Shown here piece after piece: positions 49,764 to 61,700 of a stretch of 64,000 nt of DNA. Where the stretch lies: positions 16,339,983-16,403,982 of the forward strand of contig CM067568.1 of the NCBI GenBank assembly GCA_034336665.1, written 5' to 3'. The notes beneath the pieces are model-generated. The model made no database searches and had not been told where the DNA came from. It saw only the letters and a program-made list of their open reading frames with translations. The first letter of the stretch is position 1, and the number at the start of each line of letters is the position of its first letter. Both the position numbers and the translations under genes were made by a program. Source of the stretch: Luscinia megarhynchos (lineage: Eukaryota > Chordata > Aves > Passeriformes > Turdidae).

Positions 49764-52700
49764 TCCAGGAGTTTGGCATGAGAACAAAACTGATGGCAGG
49801 GTCCCTGAAAGGTGGAGCTTCATTAAATTTTCTTTCAGTCATTCATTATTAGCACCCAGAAACCTCCTCTCTTTCAGACAGGACAGGTATCCAACTCTTT
49901 CTTGCTTTATGGGGACAGAGAGCTGTCTGTTTCTAATTTCCTACTTTGAAAATAGGTCCCCTCACCCTCCTCCTACAATTGTTATTTCTTTGGCAGCAAT
50001 AGTTTTAATTTTTTATAACATTTGATTAATTACAAGCAATCACTGACGTCTTTCAGAGTTTTTCTCTCTCTGGCACATCAGCTGAGTCCCCCAGAACAAG
50101 AAAATCTGTTGCCTCTACCAGCCTTAATGACTATTTATAAACAGAGCAAAAAGTATTATCAGGTCAGGCATAATGTATCGTTTATTTAGAACAAAATCTT
50201 TTGGCAGAAGGGCTTGTCCTTTAAAATCGTATCCAAAATATCTTACCAAAAAAGGCCAGATTTACTACATCAATAGACCACAAACAAAACCAAAAGGTCA
50301 AAAATTCTCACCTCAACTGCACAAAACGGTTTTAATTTATTCTTTATGCACACAGAAGTGGTGGATTCTCCAAACATCATAAGGGAGCAGTGCCCAAGTC
50401 CTATCATAATGTAGAACACAGTTCATTCCTTCAGCACCTAAATTACGCTGCTGCAAAAGGGTCCCTTGGTGCTCTCAAAGTACTTTAATACCTACAACAT
50501 ACCCATAAAAAAATCCAGTGAGCTCAGTTATGAGCTCTACAGTCCCCTTGTAGGACATCCTGTCAGATACTTTGATATCAGTAATTTTAGAAACCCTTCT
50601 AGAGATTTACTTGCTTTGTTGACACAAACTGACCTTGCATTTCTTTTCCTCATCTGTGCCATGGGGGAACTGCACCTGACAGGAGAGGAAGCCTCTCACC
50701 TAGTCCCAGCAAATCAAACATGGATAACAGACATTCCCACGCTTCCAGCTGCTCCATCCCCTTTGGGAAAACAGTAAAGCCAAAGTGATTGCCAGTAGTT
50801 AAGTGGGCACAAATACAGTTTAAGGTGGACATAGTTGTGCCCCTTCTTGCAAGGCCTCAGGTCAAGCATGCCCATGCACCCATTGGGGAATACGAACAAG
50901 AATGCCTTTTATCTGGTTGATGGGCAGCAATCTGGGCCTTGGGAACAGGGTCGTGCTCACTGCTTTACCAGGCTTCGTACTATTGCCAAGGTGGAGTGTC
51001 CCAAAGCTGGCCCACTGCTCCCACCTTCTGCTGCCCTACACAGGCACAAGGTGCTTTGCACAATTGCAGCGACAGCAGCTGCCAGATGAAGATTTGCTGC
51101 TGCCCTTGCTCTAGAGAAAACTCTGCAGCAGCGTGCATGAGCATTGTGCACAGTGTGAAACAAGGGTTCGTGTCACCCCTTTGCCACCGTCCCTGCCCCA
51201 TTAATTCCATTGTCAGCCACACTTGAGGCAGGGCACTACTGGAGGCAGCTCTTGAAGCCCTGCCATTTTGGCTGGAATACAGAACCAACAGACTTTAAGG
51301 CACAAGGTACAAGTCATGGACTGCTACTGCTTTTCTTTTAATCACAAAACATCTTCCCTCCCGATCTCTGTCCAAATAGGTACAAAGTAAGCTAGGAGAA
51401 TATCTTATTTCAAAGAATATCTTAACCATGAGAATATGATATTGGAGATATGAAGATGATCTGAAATTGAATACAGTGAAATATCAACACTCAAATTCAA
51501 TAGATTCTCCTGGTAATTTTCATACTGAGCTCTTGTTCAGGCCACAGAACAGGGCCAGTGGCAGGTGTGGGCAAGGGCTGTGAAGCCCAGGAGGAAAAGC
51601 ATATAGGTCAGTAGACCACAGATACAGACTAAGAGAGCTTAGTTGAGGGTAAAGGCAGATAGCTGAAATATATGAATTTTCCAAAATCAATGCTAGTGTC
51701 AAAATTCAAATGCAGAACTCTCCTGAGATAAAGTCCATGTTTCTTCAATCACTGTCCTCTTCCTTTCCCGTTCCCATCCAAGAAATCAAAGTACCTATTT
51801 CATTCATTTTGGTATGAGAGTAGAAGGAAGAATCAGAGTCTAGGAGTATGACTCGTGACTCTGGAAAAAAACCACCTTTATTCCCACTGAACTGCACAAA
51901 AGCAGCAGGAACCATGTAGTAACTACTTGCCAAGGATACCCTTCAGATTGGAGTAGTCCTTTGATGACAATGGCATAGTGAGGTTGATGTTGGCAACTTC
52001 CAGCCCTTTGTGTTATATATGTGGGTTGATTCAAGGTAATGAGAGGATGGGCAGGAGGAATGAGCTAAGGCATGATTTCCCTCTGTATGCCCCACTTAGC
52101 ATTTAGGGGCCTGGGAAGAACATAAACAGCACATATTAAAACTTTTCAAGGAACAGACAGAATAAAACAAGTTATTCATTGAACCACCATCCACTTATGC
52201 TCTACTCAGCAGAGACAGTAGTATCAGTCATCTGGGATCCTCCTCTGAGAAAAGCAAGAGCAAAACCCTACTCATAGAAATGGGAAACCTAGTCCTCTTG
52301 CTCAGTACCTAGCCATTTTCTTACCTCTGCTTGTCTGCTCTGTCATTTGTGCCATTCCTTTGCCATTTCTTGGGGAGCAGAGTTTCTGTCAATGACTAAC
52401 CAGAGCTGCTGCTTCTGGCTTCTCCACAGATACTGCGGGCTACACTCCTTAGAAATCACTGGTTACTTCAATCCTCTGCAACGATTTCAGGGCTACTGAT
52501 AGGGGAAGGATATTTGCATTCAAATGAAGTTTTTATATTCAAGCGTGGAATCACTGAGGTTTTCAGGAGAAATACATGGGAGCTTTTCAGAAGGAAATGC
52601 AGACTGACAGGGAGCTTACAGACTATGTTGATTGCTTACCACTGAATGATTGCTATTGGCATGCAAGTTATAACTATTCCCCCTGCAGTGAAAAACTGGG

Positions 52701-55700
52701 ATTAATAGCTCTTCCCTTTATTGGATCCTGCAGGATAAGAGGCATTCCCTCTTCTGCAGCTGTATTAGCAAAAAAGAACAATTCCTCTTGGCCCCTTTAC
52801 AGCCCATTTCATGGATCATTTGCCATTAAAGGGTATGTGACTTTAGTAAACACAATAGGTAAATATTAACTCAGCTTCTTTATCACCACTGACTCACTGA
52901 AGATAAGCCATCATGAAGCTAATGTAATATACCAGTGACTCACAAAAATATATTTTTACTACAGACTTGGTAAAAGACACACTCAAATAAGAGGTATCTG
53001 GTGGATTAATGCTCTTCATAGCCAGCCACTGTACTGAAGTCTGGTAGCTGCATTTGTATCATATCCTTCTGTCAAAAGGTGATTCCATATGTGCTGTAAA
53101 GAGTTATGGCCATCATGAGTCAGTTCAGCACTGGTTGAGCTTGGAAATCCTCTAACGATCCTTTCAGGCAAAACTGGTACTGCTTCTTGAAATGAGCATC
53201 CACTATAAGATGGTGTTTTACAAGCATTACCTAGAAAATAACACTAGAGAAATTATGTGTGCTCCATTAAAAAAGTAATGTTAGCTAGGAAAACATTTCA
53301 TTTGGTGTCAGGCAATTTGTGCTAATAATCCACATGATAAAAAACATCTGAAGTGATTTTAGCAAAATATTTTACATAACTGGTAGTTATAATAATCATT
53401 TGTACATTCTAAATTGTCAGTAGAATTTAAGAACAACATGGATTATCCTTTTTAATCCTTTGCAGTTACATTAAAGATTTATTTGATCTCTCAGATTTGT
53501 GTCTACCACACAATTTGAAACAGAAGTATAAGGTGATCTGTAGCAGGCAGTGGGAAAGGAGGGAATAGATATCTGTCATTAATTGTCCATTGAAATACAT
53601 GACAAATGTCTTCAGTATTTCAGTTTTGGTAAGAGGGGGTTGGATGTTTTCTTACATTTTGCCTTAGAATGGATACAAAACTCCTTAACCTCTCATCTTG
53701 CCATAGAGCTCCTTGACTTTTTGTGAACAAATCAAGGACATTAGTTATTCCTGTTTGCAAGGAATGAGGAATGAGTCCAGCTGCTCTTTTCTGTTTTTCC
53801 TTAAGAAGATGTAGATCTTTCAGAGTCCACGTACAAGGAGTAATGACACGGCTGATTGGTGTTCATGCACACAGGTCTCTTTGACCTATTGGCACTTCCT
53901 CACGTAAGAGAGACTCCCTGCATAGAAAGTCATCTCATCAGGAGGTTGGGCCCTTGAGATTTTCTACTTGAAGGGTTTTTCTTTAAACAACTATCCTGGT
54001 GGAAAAAAAGGGAGTAGCAGAACTAAAGGAAGCATGTGAATTTTCTGCTTTAATAATTAGAACTTTTATGGGATTTAGGCTAGAGCAGATTCTACCTCTT
54101 TTTAAAAAGCAATTTCTTATTTCCTGGGTGCTAAGAGAATTCAGAAGAGGCCACTGTATGCTAATGCTGAAGTCTCTACAATCTTGAAATTACATGAAAT
54201 TACATATCCAGTAACCATGTCCATTACAAGGAAAGTTACTGCAAGCCAAAAGAAAGGATAAGAGAAGGGGAATTAAAAATGTTAAGGTGGGAATCTAAGC
54301 AACATTGGCCTAGGGTTTTTTGTGTGGAAGGTAGAATTAGCCAGCCAGGAACTACCTGCCCTTACATTTTGCTCAGACTCCTTGTGTTTTTAAGGAGAAG
54401 AATGATCATATAGATCCCATAAATTCTGCAAAAAGAGGCCAAGAAGTGCCCAGCTACAGTAGTCCAAATGGATAGGCTGTTCAAATTTAACTGCTGCGTC
54501 AGGTCACAGGCCACTGTGTAAAGGACATTCCTTGATCACTGTTGCCTTCTGTTACTGCTTAAAAGAAAGCTGCACGGAGCACAGGTGCTCCTTCTCGGTG
54601 CCAGCTCTGCCATACTTTCTCTCTGTTTGTTTTCTCAAAGTCTTGAGGCAATGAAAACATCACAGTGGTGTTTTTTACTCTTCTACACACCAGTTTGTGA
54701 AAAGAATTCAAGCTTTTCATGTAAGAGTGCTGAAAAACTGGAACATTAACGGGAATTTAGTATGCACAGAACAGATTTTAGAAGCATGATGCTGAAAAAG
54801 AACTTGCAGGATTTCCATATTAGTGACAGAAATATAGCTTAGTTAGCTACTTGGACCTGTTTGGACCTTAGTCTGGGAGGTTGCCAGTTAAGAACACAGG
54901 TGTTTGTGGCAGCCTCAAAAGAGTGAGTTAATTTTGGAAATTTAGCCCTGGAAGAGGGCTCCTCAACTTTAAGGACTTGTTCTGCCTTAAAATAACCCCC
55001 TATCCCTCAAAACTTCTGCTGAGAGGTGAAATTTCAGAAATTGTATATCAATGTTGCAGTTATTTAAATGTATTTCATTTTTTGTCAGACCTAAAACTAC
55101 AAGAATGTTCTTTCCTGTGATCTCAAAGTTTGAAAGTCTATTTCTGTCCTTTCCTCCTATCTGAGTTTGCTTTTCCAGACAAGAGCAACAGTGTATAACA
55201 AGCACAGTAACTGCATGATTATTTACTTAGGGCTTTGCCTTTGCTAAAGTCCTTTCACTGGGGCTTATGTGCAGAGTTGCATGCGCTTAGTTCAGTGAAG
55301 TGTGGTTTAGCAAAGTACAGTCAAATGGTAAACACACTGAAAATTTTATCTTACCCTTCCCACAGCACAAAATAATACTATTAAAGAACATAGCTAGATC
55401 AGAAAACAAGGTGGTTATCAGATCAGAAACCCCTACTTTGTATTATTTTGGGAAGAATTATTCTTGGTTTGCATGTGGTTTTTCCCCTCTCTCTGAATCC
55501 CATCTGCCTCACCTCAACAGCAGTGATTTTTCCATATTGCTAACAAGTATTTTCCTTTCTGTCTTTGGTGTTCTCAAAGCACATATCCAATAATGCTTCG
55601 TAAAACAACTATTCTCTCTTTATGAACAAATCTTCTGTGAACTCCTTTTTAACTGAAGATGGAAGTTCTCACTGTTGCTGAAGAGTCCCACGAACAACAC

Positions 55701-58480
55701 TGAGTTTACAGCACATCTCCAGGTAACTGCAAGGAAATTGTTTGAGATTCAAACTATCTCAGATCAGATGACTGCAAGTGGGAATGAAACCCATGTGATC
55801 TTGGACAGCAGGAGCTGAGGCCTTGACTCTGGTGCCTTCAAAGGCTGTGTGGCTGGAAGTCCTATTTGCCTCCCAAGAACGCTTCCCCATTTTTCAAGGC
55901 AAAACTGAAACTGTTAAGTACTGGGAGAGGAAGAAAAAGAAATGAAACAGAGAAACCCCTCACCACCAATGAAAGTGGGAGGCTAGATAGAAAGTCTGGA
56001 GGAGATGAACACAAGACTCAGGCATGGAGCAAGACATGGGCTCTTGTTACTGCTCCCTTTTTGATTGACTCCAGTAGACAAGGCAATTCCTGGAGAACAG
56101 GGTCATTCTTTGAGGACAGAGAGAGTCAAGCCCATTCCCTTCCAGCACTAATGCTTTATATGAAGCTGTCAGGGTCCTTTGTGGTAGGTCCCTGACAATG
56201 GGATCAGAAGGTTCTACAGTCTCCTGAGTCCCTAAAGTGCTGATATCACCCTTTCAGAGAGGGTGATGAGAGACATTTCCTCAGTTTTTTTCCTGGGTTT
56301 TCCAGAAGAATCTCTTCTTGTGACCTGCAGACTCAACAACTCTTGCTTAAGAAACAAAATGCTTCCTGGGATCAGATAATACAGCTCGCAATTTACTTCC
56401 AAGAGGGTTGTGGAGGGGAGCAAAAGTGCTGCTCACTGCCATTACTATTCTTTGTAGGGATACACAGTTAAGATTTCTTTCCTTCCTTTTTCTCCCAAAT
56501 ACTATTGGTGGATTTCTCCACTGGAGAAAGTTTAAGCTGTTAAGCTCTGTCACCCAGTTCCACTGGAAATGCAGGTGCAAACTGAACCACGAAGTTCTAA
56601 GGTGAATAAAAGTGCAAAAGGGGTGGAAATTTGACATGTGCAGTGTGACCTGGAACTGCCAAGCACTTGTAAGTAATAATTCTCTGACAGTGTGTGCTTG
56701 TGAACCTCCTTATGGGCAGCACTGACCCAGCACCAAAACTGAGAGGGCTGACATAACCCAGAGCACTGTGACTAACAACACCTTGCATGTAAATTCCTGT
56801 CAGAATAATTGTATTTCAAATGCTTGCTAAGAGCATATAAATGTCTGTGGGGAGAGATCAGCATCCATTCTTCTCAGAGATAAAACCCTCTATGTGATGA
56901 AATAGAAACTCCCTTTTGAGGCAGTTTGCTTTTTTGGTATGAGGTGACTTTACATTCTCAGCCATAGACTGCCCTGCAGTGGTGAAGCCAAAATCTGCAG
57001 CTTTGCTGACTTTTATGCAGGATCTTTAGAATTCCTTATCCAAAAATAGTTTGCCCATCACTAGAAGGGACAGAAAGAGCCTGTGCAAACTCCAGACCAA
57101 ATGAAAAAAAGAAGATTTTATATTTCAGTGTAAATACAGTGTGCTGCAAACTGCCACTACTGACGTAATATTTTATCTCTTTTTCATAGGAAATAAGGCA
57201 GATATCATCTGTCTCTGTCCTTCTATCGGTCTCCAGAATTTATTTGCTGACTTCAGGCACATTTAACTGCAAAAATGAAATCTCAAAGACAGTTACATGT
57301 CAACAGATTTTGAGAAAAGTCATTTTTGCAAAAAGCCCAAGGAAATGTATGGTTCTAGTATCAGGACAGAAATTGTTGGATAAAAAGAATTCACAGAGGA
57401 GACTGACTTTGCAAATGCCCTGGGAGAAAACTCAGTCACATCTTACAATGAATGCAGAGATAGAAATCCTTAGAAACCCATATTAAAGCAGAAACTGGGC
57501 TTCATTAATTCTGCAGCTTGCTCTGTAAATCAACAAAACTTCCTTCTTGTTAGATCAGCTATTTCCAACTCCAGAGAAATCTGCTTTCCAATCATAGTAC
57601 TGTAATGCTGAAAAAAACATGTGAAGTTTCATTTTCTGCACATCCTTATCAGTCTTATAAAATATAGGCAGAAATCTTATCAGCCTTTTAAGCTGCAGAA
57701 CATCTGATGGGCTACTAGTAGAAAAAAATGGTGCCACCAATCCTTTAGTAGCAAAGATGCCAGTATTGAGGTTGGCTATTGCCAGCAAAGATTTCGTTAA
57801 TGGAGACAAAAATAAGCCAAAAGCTTTTTTTTCGCTACAACAGGTGTGGTTTACCCTCATTGTACTCTAAGATGATTCAAGATAAATTAATAACTTCCCG
57901 TTACCTGCTTTAGCTCTTCTTACAATAAGATAAACAGGCAGTCCTTTAGATATGTCCTTTGTTGTGAGACAAATTAATATCAAAAATGGCTATTGCTTTC
58001 CATTTTCTGCAGAGGAAGTCTAGGATTACTAGCTTAGTGATGGGCATCTGTTTTGCAAATGTGGGAATTTGGAAAGCTCTTACTACAGTAGCAACTATAT
58101 GTCCTGAAAGTGAGTGACTGAGGACTACTTTTTTAGTGAAAACACATAATTGCATTGAACTGAGACGGTTCTAATATACAGAGCTCTGCTGAAGTAAGTT
58201 CTGGTGCTGAACTACAAGTTTCTCCAAGTCACCTGAGTAATTTAACAATTGTTATTCATCTTTGCCTTTGTTCTGGTAGATAGCATCATCTTCTCTCCCA
58301 CCCTAGACTGGGTCTTCTGAATAGCACAATCTGATCAGCTTTTAAGGAGCCAGGAGTAGATACCCCTTAGGAAACTTAGGAAATCACTTGACTTCCTATA
58401 AGTTGAAAAAGAACTTTTCTTCTCTTGTCAAACTCAAACTCATCAAGATCGTATAAGAATAAGTACAAAAGTCATGCTTT
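49764..58480. other. Intergenic region between the MUC2-like gene and ovomucin
   Basis: About 8.7 kb lies between the presumed 3' end of the MUC2-like gene and the ovomucin promoter. I found no mucin exon, no tRNA-like structure and no full interspersed repeat. Open frames here are short, on both strands, and look like chance frames. A more GC-rich patch around 50640-51300 has several overlapping frames with no recognisable protein. As the upstream flank of a gene expected to be oviduct-specific and steroid-induced, it should hold enhancers, but I cannot point to a convincing hormone-response element by eye. Confidence 0.6.
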
Positions 58481-58492
58481 TTGAGATATGCT

Positions 58493-58498
58493 TTTAAT
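58493..58498 (-). terminator. Candidate polyadenylation signal of the MUC2-like gene
   Basis: ATTAAA on the minus strand, about 210 nt after the stop codon at 58709. I saw no AATAAA on the minus strand between the stop and this point. ATTAAA is the commonest variant signal. A moderately T-rich stretch follows. Transcript ends would settle it. Confidence 0.4.
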
Positions 58499-58708
58499 GA
58501 GTAAGAGAAAAATAAGCAGATTTGAAAAGGACTTAAGAGGCTGTGCACTTGTAAGAATACAAATTTGTGTTCTTATTTTGTGCGCAAATAAATAGAGTAG
58601 AGAACAAACAGGATCCAGTTACTGGGAAAAGTAAAATTCAGAAGTACTGAAGGAAGTTAAGAATGGTTTTCAGTCCTTTTAGTTAACGGTGTCAGGGTTT
58701 TTTTGCCT

Positions 58709-61700
58709 TCATTTTGATGTTAAGCTGATGGCTCTCTTGACCCGGTTCAGAGCGCTCATCTTGTCATTTTCTTCTTTGTTCTGCAGGTCATTGGGCTGGG
58801 GCCTGCTGCATGCAGTGTCTTGACAGCTGCAGCTCTCCACATAGATGTACTTGTGTGACACTGCATGCCCACCGGGGCATTTCAGAACCACATGTTTCTC
58901 AGTGGTGCTTGTTTCTCTGCAGCAAGAGCAGCTGTGGTCCATAGAATTGGCCTCAGCAGAGTACCTGTTAACATGCAAAATGACGAAGTTACTCTGTGCC
59001 AGAAGCCAACATATAGGAGAGGGTGAAATCAGGTACAGCACTCCTGTGAGAAGAGCCACAGTTGTGACTAATGGAAGTGCTAAGCTCATCTGACAGAACA
59101 GTGATTAAAAAATGCATAATCCAATCAGGGCAGTGTTAACATGAGGGGGAAGCAGCAGGTCTTTGTGTTCCCATTTCACAGCAAAGTATTTTTGCAGCCT
59201 TGTGTTCATCAGCTTCCTAAGCACCATTCCTAACCTAAAGAATCTGTCAATATCAGGCTACAAACTGTGACAAGATCATTCTTTTCCTTGTATTTGGTGG
59301 AAGCAACCACAGCAAGACCCTAAGATCATCAAGAATTTCACAATACTAACAAATTCCCTGGCTTCTCAGAGTTTCGTGTGATACTAAAGATCAGTTTTCA
59401 TCCATGCAAGGTGCACTGTGGCAGACTCAGTGACAGACAGTAAGTGACAGTTTCTTTGGAGAGTTAAGAGTTGTTTTCCCAGTGTTTCAGTAGCTCACTA
59501 CCAGGTGTCCTACTAACCACTTCCTCATAGCCACTTTTTAATATATTCTCTCATTTCAGAGAAAAATGTACAGTCAAGTCACTCTACTAACACCACACCT
59601 AAAGCATTCATTTTCTCATTTTTTCACTGTATCAAAATGGTGCATATTTGAATCTTCCTTTAAAAGACGTATGTGTATTTCATTTTAAGTGTTAACTATT
59701 GAGAAGCACCTTTTCCACTTTCAGTTGTCAAGCCTGGCTGCTCTCTGGGCTCATTCTCAGTACAGGAAATAATCCATGTCCTTTTGTGATGATTTCTAGC
59801 CTAGGTGGTCTGACACAAAGCCAGCTCAAAATGAATTAATAGGTCTAATTAGGGCTGTCTGAATCCCAAGAGAATTTGATACACTTTTCTGCTTTGATAT
59901 TGTAACAAATTAACTGGTCAGTCACAGATTCCATGATTTTTTTTCCATGATTCAGGAAGCAGGTAGTTCCAGGTCTTCTACCATTGTGCAGTCTACTATT
60001 TATTGTTCCTTTTATATAAACAAGCTCATTGCCACCAGGACTTAAGTCTCATTGTCTGGCGAGTTTACTTACAGCGAGAAGGTTCCACATGTTCCTTCAC
60101 ATTCAGTCAAGTCAACTCTGTCCACAGAGCGGCAGCCATTGTAGACAATAAAGTCTGTTCTGTGGCGCACAGAGCACGGGGTGCTGCTGTCCAGAGGGGC
60201 ACCTACAGGGAAAGAGCAGAAAATACTTTGAGGGAAAGAGCTCCACAAGTCCCTCGCACCTCAGCATCCCCTGGGCTTCACTAGTGCACTCAAAGAATTG
60301 CCTTAAGGGGTCTTTCTGCTTCAGTTTAAACTTCTCCAGAGAGATCAGACACTGAAGGCTTGGAATGATAAATATAAACATAAAAGAATATATTTAAATA
60401 CAAATTTATCTGGAAAATGGGCTGATTTAAGAAGATAATTCATTCTCTGTATTGCTGATTCAGATACACTGGCGTACTTACAGGTTTTGCAACAACCGTT
60501 AGGTAAGAATGAAATAGTTCCCTAAAAGAAAAAAAAAACAGAGAAAAAATAACAGATTATTTTTTATTTTAAGTAGACATTATGGCCAAAAACTGAGGAG
60601 AGCAATTCTTCAGTGGCTGGAAATAACCAGTGAAAACTGTAACATTGATCTAAATAAGCAAAGATAATAGCTTCTTCCTGACTTGAAATCTATCAATTTA
60701 CAAAAGATTGTGAAAATAAAAACAGAAGAAAGTCTACAATTACCATCATGCAATTTTTCCTCAGAGGCAATTCCAACAAATGGTTTCTCAGAGTCCTCTG
60801 TATTTGAATTGGGACTATGCATGGTGTAACTGTCAGCCTACTGACTGAACAGCTTGCGTTTCTTTAACATTCAAGGAAACCTGGTTCTTGCTGAGACAGA
60901 ACCCCAAACAAAGCAGTCAGCAAAGATTTAGTATCTCAGTGCTGACCACTATTTTGGCTACTGAGAGACAGCTACCAGTTATAAGCCTTGAATTCTCACC
61001 CAGGCATCTTATTTTATATACTCTGTAGGGCTGTGCATGCATGCATCTGGAATTTTTTGCCCTTAGGACTGAGAAATTATGACAAAAGGCCGTCAGAGCT
61101 AAATTTTACTTTTGTTGTTAGTTAGATGGCTGAATTAAACTGAAGAAATCTATGTATGGACCAGAGGGTAAATTTTCCATTTTTACTCACAGGTTTGCAA
61201 CTCTCCTCATTGAATGCTGGACAGGTAATCTCAGATGTGGAAGCGATAAGCTGGTTGTGGACATCTACACAGCTATAAATGGTGCAGTTGTTGTGAGGAT
61301 CATTTTTAAAGTCTCCAGGCTGCAAGTGAAATGCAAAATGTAATAAGGAAAGCTGAAGGGAGCTCAGACAGAAATTTTCTTGCCCTCTGATAATGACTTT
61401 CATCTTGTTTTCCCAGTCAATTACTTTTAGGTTAACAGCCATTTTGGGATACAGATCACGACATGTATTGTTATATGCCATACATGGAGAGATTTTCAGT
61501 TTTATATGTATTTTCTTTGAGAAAGAAAAATGTCTCTAATGTACTTAGAGTACTTTAACAAAATCATCCATGCCAATGGATTTTGCCTTCAAAAGGCTAG
61601 ATTGTTATATATTAACTAAGAAAAATCCTAAACCTTCATCCTGCTAGGGCAATATAATTGTTCCATGTGAAGGCTTTAATAGTGTTTTTCATCATACAGA

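Noticed and set aside
50835..51288. Several overlapping frames of 70-102 codons as possible genes
   Set aside because: Frames overlap on both strands with no recognisable domain, signal peptide or splice structure.
51605..51618. GGTCAGTAGACC as an estrogen-response element
   Set aside because: The spacing and second half-site do not match the palindromic consensus, and it is nearly 2 kb from the start site. Half-sites of this kind are common by chance.
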